From Papaver somniferum (taxonomy: Eukaryota; Streptophyta; Magnoliopsida; Ranunculales; Papaveraceae): DNA of 64,000 nucleotides. The stretch lies in contig NC_039359.1 in NCBI RefSeq assembly GCF_003573695.1, forward strand, positions 138,905,939-138,969,938, read 5' to 3'. The position numbers and the translations under genes are program-made. The notes under the pieces are model-generated. The model had not been told where the DNA came from, ran no database searches, and worked only from the letters and a program-made list of their open reading frames with translations. Shown in pieces: positions 10,708-23,167 of this stretch; the first letter of the stretch is position 1; each line of letters opens with the position of its first letter.

Positions 10708-13110
10708 TGAAAAAGCGGGGGTCTAACAACACCACCCAATATTTCGATTAGCAATCTGTATGGACTAACTCCGAAACACTTTTCTAGAGAATCAACTAGA
10801 CAGTCAGACTCAATCTAGATAGAAAGTATCTCAAGGAGTTATTATGTCAATCTCTCGATTTGATCTTTACTCAAGCAAATAGAAATCTGCGAGTCTTTAT
10901 CAAAGAGAGATAACTTGGACGGTACCAAAGACCAATCTCCAAGAATCAATCAACTACAATAAACAACCAAAGGTTGGATTAGAGAAGTTGATGATCACGA
11001 ACGCACAACCTGTATTATTTCAATTATACAAAATATAATGCGGAAAAGAAATAACACAGACACCAGAAATTTTGTTAACGAGGAAACCGCAAATGCAGAA
11101 AAACCCCGGGACCTAGTCCAGATTGAATACACACTGTATTAAGCCGCTACAGACGCTAGCCTACTGCAAACTAACTTTGGACTGGACTATAGTTGAACCC
11201 CAATCAGTCTCCCACCGATCCAAGGTACAATTGTACTCCTACGCCTCTGATCCCAGCAGGATACTGTGCACTTGATTCCCTTAGCTGATCTCACCCACAA
11301 CCAAGAGTTGATGTAACCCAAAATCACAGATTTGATAATAAACAAATTTGTCTCACACAAAAAAGTCTATAAAAGGATAAATCTGTCTCCCACAGATAAA
11401 TCCTAGGTTTTGTTCCGTCTTTAGATATAAAATCAAGGTAACAGGAACCAATTGATAATCCGATCTTATATTTCCGAAGAACGGCCTAGATTAATCAATC
11501 ACCTCTCTACAATCCTTCCTGACTACACAAGCAGATTGTCGAGGAATCACAAAAAGTGAGACGAAGATGTTTGTGACTTCTTTATCTTTCCTATCGGAGA
11601 ACTCTCACGATCTCAAGCCAATCAATCGATTGTACTCGTACGATAGAAGATGCAAGATCAGATCATACAACTACGATAAAGTAGTATCGATCTGGCTTCA
11701 CAATCCCAATGAAGTCTTTAAGTCGTTAACCTGATTTTAGAGAAGAAAATCAAAGGTTAATGGAGATCGACTCTAGCGGGCGCACTAGTAGCACACAGAC
11801 GTGTGGGGATTAGTTTTGCACAATGCTAGATGTCTCCTTTATATAGCCTTCAAATCAGGGTTTTTACTTTGTTACAAAGCAATCCATATTCACCTTTAGA
11901 TGAAAACCTGATTTAGATTCAAGCTAATATTTCTCAACCGTTAGATCGAAAACTTAGCTTGTAACACACACTTGGGTAGACGTTTACTGGGTTCGTGAAA
12001 ACCATGTTGTACGTGTATGTTGGTTCAACATAGTAACCCAAAAGGTTAACTATATGAGCATTTCATATTAACCTTTTTCTTTTTCACCATAACTAGTTCA
12101 ATTGACTCAAATGAACTAGTTAAAGAGTCGTTCAATTTCTATGAGATCTTATGTAACTACACAAGACACAATTGAAACAAATATGATTTGATTCGATTGA
12201 ATCGGCTCATGAACATTATAGCCACGGTTTACATAAAGCATTCCTTAGTAATTTAATGTTTCATGTTCATAGCACATCTTTATATCATAACCTCTTAAGT
12301 TCACAAACAAGTTCGCGGACTTAAGTTAATCGGTTGAGTTTTCCAAACTCAGCAGAAATTCTCGGGATGAGAACTTCCGCCAGTTCGCGGACTGGGTTCA
12401 TGGACTGAGTTCGCGGACTTAGCACACAAACGAGTTTTGGAAAATCCCGGCAGAAATTCTCGGTCGAGAACTTCCGACAGTTCGCGGACTTGGCAAGCCA
12501 ATTCCACAATCCTTCTGATTTCTCTTGATCAACAAAGTTCGAAAACTTCGGTTCAAGGAATACATGGTTATGTAATCTAAACTCTCATTTTAATCATTGA
12601 GACATTCTCAGTGGACGCTATGTAGACGTTATTCACAGACCGATTCACGTCAGAGCAATTCTCAAAGTGATTGAAACTATTCATGACTTTTGTCACTAGG
12701 TGAAGATAAACTTGATCAAAGCGAAACTCTTTACCAACACACGATTTCGAGATAAAAGATAAGCAATGAATGCTCAGCTCGAAATGTCAAATGTGCATGA
12801 TCTAGTCTATATAGCATACGACTTTTGTCTCATAAGAAGTAGGAGATATAAGAGATAGACTTTTGAGTGATAGATAAGTTCAAGTCTCCACATACCTTTT
12901 TGTTGATGAAGTTCCACGGTTCCTTGTATAGATCTTCGCCGTTGTATGATGAATCTCCATGAAGTCCTTGAGCTCAACTACACTTTTCTATCCTAGTCCG
13001 AGACTTATCTATGTAGGCTAGAAATCAAGACTTATAGTTTTGATCACTAACATTGACAAACATGCTTGAGATAGCAACGCATGCGAGGTTGACCGAGCTA
13101 TGCTCTAACA
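10708..13110 (-). repeat. B 5' LTR (2403 bp)
   Basis: Terminal repeat paired with 4726-7140. It carries the same AGTTCGCGGACT cluster (near 12310-12490), with fewer words than the other LTR. The right TSD CTTTC follows at 13111-13115. Confidence 0.95.
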
Positions 13111-13115
13111 CTTTC

Positions 13116-13917
13116 CTAGTACGTGAACTTTTACTGTTCCATAACCCTGCATGGTACATATCTTCTTCAATAAAAGTGATATCTCTTTCACAAGAAGTTT
13201 GCTTGTTGAGCAATGTATTTGTGTTTTCACAAATCTATTTATTCCTACGAATTACGGAGACTCCAAACACAACATTTTCTCGTAAAATCTACGCTCCAAT
13301 GGTTGCTGATGTTCATCCAACTAGAAAGGAACACGAGATCTCATATCCTTCTGATACATCTCTGGAAAGAAAAAGGAAGAACATGAAGAAATCGAGAGCA
13401 GACCGAAATTGATTTTACAAAAACTTAACAAAAGGTTTACATCTCTTCTTGAAGAACTTAAAAAAAACTAAGAGGGAGGGGCTGAGAGTGATTTTATAAA
13501 AATATCATGATCTACAAGAAGCACCTGACAAACAACAACCTAACAGGTTTGGAGGAGTTAACTCTTTTAATCATGAATTGTATGTTCCTATGCCTGTTGT
13601 TGATAAGGAGTTCGGATATGATAAAGAATTTTTCAAGGATTTTAAATACTAGGAAACTTCTTGTGAGAATTTTAATGTTCAAAAATGATAACTAGGGTTT
13701 GGTATAGCAAATATTGTGATTACACAAGCCATTTCCAACGATTTTCATCTTGCATGTTTTTAGATTTATTTATTTAAATTCTAAAGTTTTTGGAAGATAA
13801 GCTTGCAGTATGTAATCATTATTGATGTAATATATTGCGAAGCCTTATGAGATATATGTGTCCTTTTATTTTTGTGAATTGAACTGATATCTCATATATG
13901 CTCAAAATCTAATTCTA
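13116..13917 (+). pseudogene. J 3' internal region with decayed post-gag frame
   Basis: J sequence resumes after B. A Lys/Arg-rich piece near 13310-13410 (ERKRKNMKK) and another degraded frame near 13510-13690 look like remains of a protein, but I cannot assign a domain. From about 13690 to 13870 the sequence resembles 35220-35400 of element A (a stretch with 'TTTTTAGRTTTATT' and 'TTGGAGGATR' words), showing the elements share their 3' interior. Confidence 0.5.
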
Positions 13918-14296
13918 TTAAGTTTTGATTGCGTGGAGTCCTGCTGGGATTCAAGAGTCGTAAGGAGCGCGGCTGTAACTGAATTGATGTGATGGTTTAA
14001 TTAGGTCTCAACTAAATTCTAGTCTGAAGTTCTGATAGTAGGCTAATGTCTGTAGCAGCTTAATACAGTTTGGTGTTCAAATCTGGACGAGGTCCCGGGG
14101 TTTTTCTGCATTTGTGGTTTCCTCGTTAACAAAATTTCTGGTGTCTGTGTTATTTCTTTTCCACATTATATTATTTATCTTTATAATTGAAATATCACAG
14201 GTTGTATGTTAAAATCAATTCAAGTAGATAAGTCCATCACAATTGTTGGATACGACTTGATTGATTCTTGGATATTGATCTTTGGAATCGTCCAAG
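13918..14296 (+). repeat. J 3' LTR tail, left piece
   Basis: It matches 2294-2650 of the J 5' LTR tail (GCGTGGAGTCCTGCTGGG, CCTCGTTAACAAAA). It is cut at 14296 by solo LTR I, with TSD CCAAG at 14292-14296. The left end is approximate because the LTR head is missing. Confidence 0.75.
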
Positions 14297-16771
14297 TGAA
14301 AAAGTGGGGATATAACAACCACACCTAATATTTTGCTTAGGAATCTGTATGGACAAACTCCAATATACTTTCTAGAGAATCAAATAGACAGTCAGACTCA
14401 ATCTAGATAAAAAGTATATCAAAGAGTTTATATATCAATCTCTATTTGATATATACTCAAGCAAATAGAAATCTGCGAGTCTTTGTCAAATACTAGAGAG
14501 ATAACTTGGATGGTACCAAAGACCAATATCCAAGTGTCAATCAATTTAAATCAACAACCAAAAGGTCGGATATTCGAATTGATTGAACAGCGCACAACCT
14601 GTGATATTTCAATTATATAACAAAATATAATGCGGAAAAGAAATGACACAGACACCATAATTTTGTTAACGAGGAAACCGCAAATGCAAAAAACCCCGGG
14701 ACCTAGTCCAGTTTGAACACACATTGTATTAAGCCGCTACAGACACTAGCCTACTCCAAATTAACTTTGGTCTGGATTGTAATTGAACCCCAATCAATAT
14801 CACACTGATCCAAGGTACAGTTATGCTCTTACGTCTCTGATCCTAGCAGGATGCTACGTACTTGATTCCCTTAGTTGATCTCACCCACAACTAAGAGTTG
14901 CTACGACCCAAAGTCGAAGACTTTAATAAATAAATCTGTATCACACAGAAAAGTCTACGGTAATAGATAAATCCGTCTCCCACGAATATACCTACGAGTT
15001 TTGTTCCGTCTTTTGATAAATCAAGTTGAATAGGAACCAATTGATAAACCGGACTTATATTCCCGAAGAACAACCTAGTATTATCAATCACCTCACAATA
15101 ATCTTAATCGACGCATCGAAAAAAGATATTGCGGAATCACAAACGATGAGACGAAGTGTTTGTGATTTCTTTTATATCTTGCCTATCGGAGATATCAATC
15201 TCAAGCCAATTATTACAATTGTACTCGTACGATAGAAACAACAAGATCAGATCACACAACTACAAGAAAGTAGTATCGGTCTGGCTTCACAATCCCAATG
15301 AAGTCTTTAAGTCGTTAACCTGGTTTAGAAGAAGAAACCAAAGGTTAAAGGAGAATCGACTCTAGATTAGCACAACTAGTATCACCCAGAAGGTGTGGGG
15401 ATTAGGTTTCCCAGTTGCTAGAGTTCTCCCTTATATAGTCTTTCAAATCAGTGTTTGGAATCAATGTTAGCTTGGTAACCAAGCATTCAATATTCACCGT
15501 TAGATGAAAACCTGATTAGATTCAAGCTAATATATTTCAACCGTTAGATCGAAAACTAGCTTGTTACACACAAATGAAATGCACGTTTCTAGGCTTGTGT
15601 AACCGTACCCAAACTTGTACATTTGTTGGTTCAACAATAGTCAACCAAATGGTTAGCCATATGATCACTTTCATATCAACCATATTCTTCTTCACCATAA
15701 CTAGTTCAAGTGACTCAAATGAACTAGTTAGAGAGTTGTTCAATTGCAAGGAAATCTTATGTAACTACACAAGACACAATTGAAGCAAATACGAATTGAT
15801 TCACTCGAATCGGTTCATGAACTATATAACCACGGTTTGCAATTTGCATTCCTTAGTTTATATAAGAATAAGTTCACAAACATCATTTTTAGATATAACC
15901 TACTCAAGTTCGCGGACTAGGTTCGCGGACTTAAGTTTCCGGACGGAGTTCACAAACTCCAGCATAATTTCTCGGGTAGATAACTTCCGCCAGTTGGCGG
16001 ACTTAGTTCGCGGACTTAAGTTTCCGGACGGAGTTCACAAACTCCAGCATAATTTCTCGGGTATATAACTTCCGCCAGTTGGCGGACTTAGTTCGCGGAC
16101 TGGGTTCGCGGACTTGGCTCACGCCACTATTCTGCTTCTCTTGATCAACAAAGTTCGCAAACTTCGGTTCAAGGAATAAGGGCTTATACATATATGTGTT
16201 TCCACAACAATGCTTATATCCTCCAATGGTTATATAATCTAAACTCTCATTTCAATCATTGAAACTTTCTTAGAGGACGTTGATATTCTATAGTTGTTAT
16301 TCACAAACTATTTTTCGTCAAAGTAAGCAATTTTCAAAGTGATTGAAACTTGTCATGACTTTCGTCACTAGGTAAAGATAAACTTGGCTAAAGCGAAAGC
16401 TTACCAACAAATATTTCGAGAAATAGATAGGCGAGATAAACTCGGCTCGAAATAGCAAATGTGTATAATCTAATTCTATATAGCAAAACGACTTTTGTCT
16501 CAAGATAGGAGATAAATAGACTTTTGATTGATAGATAAGTTCAAGTCTCCACATTCCTTTTAGTCGATGAAGATCCACCGGTTCCTTGAGTAGTCCTTCG
16601 TCTTGTATGATGATTGCCATGGAGTTCTTGAGCTCAACTACACTTTCTATCCTAGTCCGAGACCTTAGTTATAGTAGACTATAAATCAAGACTTATAGTT
16701 TTGATCACTAACATTGACAAACATGCTTGAGATAGCAACGCATGCGAGTTCGACCGATCAATGCTCTAACA
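14297..16771 (-). mobile_element. Solo LTR I (2475 bp), same LTR family as A and B
   Basis: A single LTR, TGAAAAAGTGGGG...GCTCTAACA, flanked by CCAAG at 14292-14296 and 16772-16776. Its ends match the LTRs of A and B. It has no interior sequence, so it is what remains after recombination between two LTRs. It interrupts the J 3' LTR tail. It contains an 85-bp tandem duplication (15931-16100) inside its AGTTCGCGGACT cluster. Confidence 0.93.
15931..16100. repeat. 85-bp tandem duplication in solo LTR I
   Basis: 15931-16015 is repeated at 16016-16100 with about one visible difference. Each unit begins TTAAGTTTCCGGACGG and ends at GTTCGCGGAC, so the duplication copies one block of the 12-bp word cluster. 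Confidence 0.93.
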
Positions 16772-16969
16772 CCAAGTACTCTCACGGTAAATCAGGTTCA
16801 CGGACTAGGCTCTGTAACATTTTCATTGTGAGAGAAAGAGATATAAACTCCTCATATATTTCCTGATTGAGATTCATTAAGTTGAACTCTCGAAATTATT
16901 TTTGAGTTTAGTCCATACAGGTTTCCTAAGAAAATGTTGGTGGTGTATTTTGGTACCCCCACGTTTTCA
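16772..16969 (+). repeat. J 3' LTR tail, right piece
   Basis: Continues the LTR after insertion I and ends GGTACCCCCACGTTTTCA at 16969. It matches 2663-2867. LINE2 sequence begins at 16970. Confidence 0.85.
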
Positions 16970-17381
16970 ATTCAAATGCCCTTTAGATTACGGATAAACT
17001 TGGCAACAATTTTATTTGGCATATCAAGAGAAACAGATATATCTTGTTTGGAAAACATGTTGGTTGTTGGTGTGACTGCATGTCTACCTTATGTTCAGGT
17101 ATCCCTTTTGCTGAAGCAACAAACAACGATATATGAGACCATATAATATAGAAAAAGATAATTCTAGACTTTTTCCGTAGAAGATATTAAGTTTTAACAA
17201 GGCTGGAAAGATCACTTTTGTTAAAAGTGTGCTAGCTAGTGTGCCTTAATTATATGCTCTTATTTTTTGAAGCTCCGACGAAAGTTATTAACTCAAATGA
17301 AAAAGTGATACAAGATTTCCTTTGGGATGCTAGTGAGGTTAAAATAGCCATCACCTTGCTTCTTGGAATATGTGATATACT
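16970..17381 (+). mobile_element. LINE2 fragment 1 (RT thumb region)
   Basis: Decayed LINE reverse transcriptase sequence on the + strand. Near 17185-17250 one frame reads AGKITFVKSVLASVP, which matches the LS.AGR..LIKSVL..P stretch of plant L1 elements. A later frame at 17300-17330 reads VIQDFLWDA. It is cut at 17381 by solo LTR E, whose TSD ATACT is at 17377-17381. It is probably the continuation of a LINE whose 5' part lies left of element J. Confidence 0.75.
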
Positions 17382-19467
17382 TGAAAACGTGGGAGTACCA
17401 AAATACACCACCAACTTTTTCTTAGGAAACCTGTATGGAATAAGCTCAAATATATTTATGAGAATTCAACTTAATGAATCTCAATCAGGAAAGATATGAA
17501 GAGCTTATATCTCTTTTTCTCACAATCAGAATGTTACAGAGACTAGTCCGTGAACCTGATTATACCGTGAGAATACTTGGGCGATTCCAAAGATCAATAT
17601 CTAAGAATCAATCAAGTCGTATACAACAATTGTGATGGACTTATATACTTGAATTGATTTTAACATACATCCTGTGATATTTCTATTATAAAGATAAAAA
17701 AATATAATAAGGAAAAGAAATAACACATACACCAGAAATTTTGTTAACGAGGAAACCGCAAATGCAGAAAACTCAGGGACCTAGTCTAGATTTGAACACC
17801 AAACTGTATTAAGCCGCTACAGACTCTACCGTACTATCAGAACTTCGGACTGGAATATAGTTGTGACCAAATTAAATCTTCAAAGAAATTCAGTTACAGT
17901 CACGCTCCTTATGCCTCTTGAATCCTAGCATGACTCCGCACAATTGATTCCCTTAGCTGACGTCCTTTACATCCTAATAGTTGCTTCGACTTAATTGAAG
18001 ACTTTAAACCAATCTTCCTCCCACAGATAATCCTATATGTGATTTCCGTTTTGATCAAATATCAAGGTGAGGTAGGAAATCGATTGCAATAGACAAACTC
18101 TAGCCAATCTCAATATCCGGTCTTTTGACTTTCGAAAAGCATCATAGATTATTATTCACCTCACAAGTATAAACTTGTGGAATCATAAAGTATGAGGCGA
18201 AGAAACTTTGTGATTTCTATCTATCTTGTTTTTTGTAGCAAGATTCAACAATCAAAACAAGATCAAGATACATGAACTATCAAGATAACGATAGTTGGAC
18301 CTGGCTTCACGAATCCCTAGGTGACGTCTTTTTAGTCGCTGATGGTTTATCAAAAGTAGTGATTGTAGTTGTAGTGGTAAACAGGTTCTTTTCAGACTTG
18401 TGAAGAAAACAATTTTTATAGATTTAAATTAAACAGGCAACTAAATAAAATAATTCAAAGTTTTGGAGAAAAATATCAAGACTAGGATTCCACCATTGAC
18501 CAAATAAATATTAAACTCTAAATAATATTCATGCAATTCTATCTTTAAAAATAATTCTAATATTTGCCTCAAATATATTTTTGAAGTAATAATTGTAATC
18601 AAAAAGTATAAAACATCAAAAGTTTTTAAAACCCAGCATGCTTCATCAAAATAATTCACAACTATTTAATAAAAACTAATATTTCAAATTCAATTCCATG
18701 CAAATAATCAAATAATAATATTGCAATAAATAATAAAATTAGAATTACACCAATCAATATGGATCAATGGCTTCCTCCGTCGTCTCGGTTAATGGGTTTA
18801 GCTCCTCATCCCAAAAACACACTCACAAGATAAATTCATGGCTAAAATAGGTGTTTTTATTGATGTATATAAGATGAAACAGGAATTAGCAACGCTGCAG
18901 AAGTGTTACAGCGTCACTGTTACAAAGGGGTAAGTGCTGAAAATTAAACGATAGTTTTCTGTTGCTGTAAAACAACGACACTCGTTTCCGTTTTAAGACT
19001 GTTGAAGAACGACTGCCTTAGCAGGTCTGTTCTTCCTCTTCTTCTTCCTCCTCGAACAGCAGCAGCAGCAGCACTGTAACTCTCTGTAATCGCTTCTCCT
19101 CGGCTCTCCTCGACTCTAAACTCTCTCCTAAGGTTTTCCAACCCTTTTTATGACTTGAAACCACTCTTATATATCCCACAGACCCCAAATATCTCGTATA
19201 AATTCAAGATTTCTTCTCCGTGCAGTTAAGAGAATATCTCTCTTCAATCCTCCTTGTACGCGTCTTCTGACCTCTTCTGAGTTATCTAAACTCTCCAAAC
19301 TCCAACTAATACTTGAACAGGACCAGGTATATCCATATCCTGGCGTCAAAGTCCTCCAGAAATCTCTCAAAAATCTTCTAAACTTGAAACAGAACACGTC
19401 TCTCTGTTGAGACTTTGAAACCCTCTATCGGCCATTCCAGCCCAATTGGTTGGGTCCAATCGATTGT

Positions 19468-21041
19468 TGATTAAAGATTTTTCGTGGGTTGTAGTAATAA
19501 AGGTTCGAACTCTAAGACTTGTGAAGGTAAAGGATTTTTTTAGACTTATAAAAATATATATACAAAATATTAACAATTTTGGGCGAGAGGTAACCAAGAC
19601 ACTAGATTCCACTACTACGCAAGATTGAATGATAAATATTTCAAAACTCTATTCAATTCTTAAGTCCTCTTTTATCTTTAATTCACTATCAATCATACAA
19701 ATTCTCAAACATTATTTGTAAACCTTAAGCATAGATTATCAAGAGATTAAACCAAGCATAACCTATCAAACTGAATAACAAATAATTAAGACAATCATTC
19801 AAACAATTTAAAACTCTGCAAAAGCAGCGATTAGGTGAATTATATAATTAAATGAAATAGTTACCCATTTATGTTGCGTGAATAGCTTCCTCCATTGTCT
19901 TGGTTACGAGGGAATTAACTCATCATGTTGGAAAACCTCTCAAAATATTTTATTAAGCTCAATTGATGTTTACAATAAAGAGAAAGATAAGTAAATGTTC
20001 TAAAACAGGATTCTGCGACCCACAGAAGGCGTCCAAAATGAACGACAAAGCTGAGGTGTTGTTGTCGCTGAAATTCTACGACCCACACCTACGACCCACG
20101 GACGTGAGTCATTTCCACTGTTGATAAACGACTGCTACTGCGAGTCCGTTCTTCGTGTTCTTGGTGTTCTTCATCAGCAGCAGCAGCAGCAGCAGCAGAG
20201 TTTGATCAACTCTTGATTTCTGCGTCTGTGGCTCTCCTCTATTCTCCCAACTCTCGACAGCCTCTCTAGTACTCCCAGGGAACATATTTATACACCTACA
20301 GCTCGTTGAATCTCCCTCAATTACTCCATATAATCTTCATTACTCGGTGTTTAAAGAAAATATTTTCCGAATATTTTCTTCCCTGAAATGATTCTCCACG
20401 CGTAAACAGCCTCTGATACTCCCTTATTTAGCTTCTACACGGTCCAAAAGTGTGCTAGAGTCCTCCATGCATCATCATAACACGTCCGAATCCCTCAAAA
20501 AATCCTCTCAAACCCGTGACTGCCATGTTCTCTGATGATGACTTGTTTAGCCGATTCTAGCCAAATTCGATCGATTCTGACACACATACTGTATTCCTTA
20601 AGCTATATCACATCTTCCTACCAATTTTTAGCCATTGAATCGCACCACAACACCTTCATTTTGTTGATTGAAAATCTGCCAGAGAGAGAATATATTTTCC
20701 CGCCAAAAATGAAATTTGAATTATGAGAAGAAAAGTGTCCTCCCCCTAATCCTGTACGGGTGTCCCTTTAGCAATTGGGGTGGAAATAGTAATTTTGGGG
20801 TGGAAATAGTAATTTTTCTGGGTTCCTCCGGTACATTTCTGGGACGCTTCCGGTGCATTTCTGGGGTGCCTTTAGTACTTTTCTCCGGGGTGTAAATCAT
20901 CACTTTTTTGAGCTCATTTCGCCGCAAAGGCTTATTTCTCTAAAAACATCTACAAAAACACAAAATAACACAATAAGTACTTAATCGAGTCTAACAATAC
21001 AGAATATTGAGAACAAAATAGACACATAAATGCGTCTATCA
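19468..21041 (-). repeat. D 3' LTR (1574 bp)
   Basis: TGATTAAAGATTTTTCG...GCGTCTATCA. Nearly identical to 25060-26629. It contains a (CAG)n run at about 20175-20198 and many stops, so short open frames seen twice (in both LTRs) are not genes. Confidence 0.95.
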
Positions 21042-21057
21042 AATACCCCCAAACTTA
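21042..21057 (-). other. D polypurine tract
   Basis: The minus-strand reading AATAAGTTTGGGGGTATT directly abuts the 3' LTR, as expected for plus-strand priming in Athila/Tat-like elements. Confidence 0.8.
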
Positions 21058-21795
21058 TTATTTGCTAGTCCTCGAGCAAAATTTATTCTTGAAAAGTGAC
21101 CGAGTTAATCTCGGGTGGGTTTAGAGGTGTACCCACAAAAACCAATACTCCAGACCCTAACTATCTACGCAGAACCTTGGAAAGCACTAAAGAACCTCCT
21201 TGGTTGGCATACAATTATTGACTCTAAGAGGAAGAACCCTGATGCGAAATTCCAATTGGTGTACACGAGTTTGCACTCAAGCATACTAAAATTCATATAA
21301 GTGACAGAGCTCTACTAAGATAGTTTCACGATGGACATCATACTCGGAGTCAGACTAATCACATGAAAAGATTAAGAAGATGGAAAAAGAAAAATGTAGA
21401 TGGTTGAAAAGTGAACGGTGTTTCCCATATCTGTCTGAAGGCCTCTGCCAAGATGAACCTAACCTAAATGACTGAGATACCGGTCTGACTAATATTAACA
21501 CACTGGCATATACAAGGGAACCAGTGGTCAATAACTTAAATTTATATCAACAAACTGGCAAATACAAGGGAACCAGCAGTTGACTACACATAACAATAAC
21601 CATTTTTTTTTTTAACTTAACGGCATGAATAGATCTTTTGGATCCAAGCGCATGCTTCTTGTCAGCAGATTACACGATAGTTCCCACGGGTCCTGCATTC
21701 CACGCTTGCTTAGGCGACGGAAACAGGGAGAACACACGCATATTGCTATCCAAGTGTTAATACTTATTCCGATTGGTCTAACTGGTCCGGTCTAA

Positions 21796-21826
<31 letters not shown>

Positions 21827-22344
21827 AAAGGTAACTCAGTAACTCTATTTCACCCTAGCAAAGGTAACAACTTGAATCGTGTGCCCCACCAAATCACTTG
21901 AAACAAAAGAAAACTAAAAATAGAAAGTGAAAAGGACTCGACAAGATATGGCGAAACTATCATGTTATTTCTAACACCTGAGCTCTGTGCTTTTATGAAT
22001 AGACTCTATAGATGTTTCCATCTAGTCAGATTGGTTCCTCAACTCCTAAAACAAAAATGTTTCCATCCACTTAGATTGGTTAGTGCTATCCTTAATAGGC
22101 GTAAATTTCTAGGCTCTGGAGTTTATTTATTATGCAACTAAAAAGTTTCTCCCATACCCCCAAACTTAAATCTAACATTGTCCTCAATGTTCTAAAGATG
22201 AAACTAAAAGCATGAACAAGGAGAAACTGTTACCACTTGAAGCAAAAGAGATAAGGAAGGATATTACCGTGTCGCAAGAATATTGGGTTACCTCCCAAGA
22301 AGTGCTAAGTTTAAAGTCTTCAGCCAGACTTAGGAAAGGATTAG
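21058..22344 (-). other. D 3' noncoding region
   Basis: No frame of note. It includes a long T run at about 21799-21824, a second phrase CCCCCAAACTTAAATC near 22157-22172 resembling another purine tract on the minus strand, and direct repeats such as GGGAACCAGYRGT near 21510 and 21570. Confidence 0.5.
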
Positions 22345-23165
22345 TCAACTCGAACCATAAAGTAACAGTCGAAATAACTGTGGGTCTTTAAAACGAAAAA
22401 GAGCTGACCAAAGGAAACTACAATAACCCAAGAAAGTGAACAAGAATAACATGCCCTTATCTAGTTTCCTGATTAAGATATTTATATCTAATTGTGGTTC
22501 AGGTTCAGGTTCTATGAAAGGGTCAAAATAAAATATTTTCCTCGGATGCATTTCCTCATAGGTTGGATCCAAATTATTAGGTCCTAGAGTCTGGAAAAAC
22601 TCAAATATGATCTTAGAAGTGCACGATAATAACCTAAATAACTGAGGATCCTCTAAGACAATAAGATTTGACTTACAAATTTGACCACAATGAGAGTAGT
22701 GGTCATTCTTAATCAAATGTGTCGATTCTAATTTCCTAAAGCATTTAGGTCTAGTCTCACAACTTAATATTCGACACATTTGGAATATAAACGTTCCCAC
22801 AGTTGGAAGAAAACTATTTGGTGGGAAAACAAAGTCAATCTGGGGATCATAGCCTGGGCAAACCACATCAACCAGAGGATGGGTTTCTAATGACTGAACT
22901 CCTTCATGGACATCATTAGGCTCGGGAAAACGAGTATGAAGGTAATCTTGTAAAATGGTCGAGGCACAATATCAAGTCCTAAGTGTAGGAACTTTCTGAG
23001 AGTTAAAGGTAAGGCACTAGGGAAGTGATAATCACCCCCAAACTTAGAGTTTTCAGTGTCTCTAGATAGACCTCTAATTATTTCTTGAATTTCCGTATCT
23101 TCAGAGTCCTTAAAATATTCAAGAGATTCTTCTAAGTTATTATCAGGTAGTGCATCTTTACTCAT
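22345..23165 (-). pseudogene. D second reading frame, unknown protein, frameshifted
   Basis: Two overlapping frames (22887-23165 and 22345 to about 22980) are one ancestral protein split by a shift near 22980. Upstream of 22866 the second frame stays open with PEPNDVHEGVQSLETHPLVD, so the short start there is artificial. Visible features are a run of acidic residues at the N-terminus, several Cys, an EPEPEP stretch and a hydrophobic C-terminal segment (LFLFTFLGYCSFLWSALF), then a repeat of DPQLFRLL. I know similar uncharacterised proteins from plant repeat elements but no function. Confidence 0.5.
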
Positions 23166-23167
23166 CT

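Larger units (their letters stand above)
4726..13110 (-). mobile_element. Element B: complete non-autonomous Ty1/copia-type LTR element
   Basis: B is 8385 bp with two LTRs (4726-7140 and 10708-13110), each running TG...CA, flanked by CTTTC at 4721-4725 and 13111-13115. It reads on the minus strand. A PBS matching initiator tRNA-Met (TGGTATCAGATCAGGC) lies just inside the right LTR at 10692-10707. A purine tract (complement of ATCTCCCCCTTTG) abuts the left LTR at 7141-7152. The interior is only about 3.6 kb: one 354-residue frame with a short RT leftover, then about 2.4 kb of noncoding sequence that includes an array of roughly 73-bp repeats. There is no integrase, complete RT or RNase H, so movement would need proteins from a relative. 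It sits in element J. Confidence 0.93.
2290..16969 (+). mobile_element. Element J: Ty1/copia (SIRE-like gag), broken by LINE1, B and I
   Basis: J is a + strand copia element left as fragments. They are a 5' LTR tail (2290-2867), gag remnants (2868-4240), noncoding to 4725, post-gag/3' sequence (13116-13917) and a 3' LTR tail (13918-14296 plus 16772-16969). Both LTR tails end in a similar stretch that finishes CGTTTTCA. Element B (TSD CTTTC) and solo LTR I (TSD CCAAG) interrupt it, and LINE1 abuts its 5' LTR. The PBS and gag start are missing next to 2867, and both LTRs lack their heads, so J was deleted as well as interrupted. J probably sits in LINE2, because LINE2-type RT sequence begins at 16970. 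J's own TSD cannot be recovered. Confidence 0.8.

Noticed and set aside
15905..16110. GTTCGCGGACT repeats as a CRISPR-like array
   Set aside because: Words are only 13 bases apart or irregular, with no unique spacers, and lie inside plant LTRs with TSDs.
17239..17499. 86-codon frame at the LINE2/E junction
   Set aside because: It runs from LINE2 into the solo LTR across the TSD, so it cannot be an old gene; the LINE part is annotated instead.
20174..20198. (CAG)n run as a possible polyglutamine coding repeat
   Set aside because: It is in a D LTR with no long frame around it, and the same run occurs in the other LTR and in C.
20535..20726. A 63-codon frame that occurs identically again at 26123-26314
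   Set aside because: Both lie at the same place in the two LTRs of element D; identity comes from LTR duplication, not from a gene. The same applies to the 68-codon minus frames at 20721-20927 and 26309-26515.
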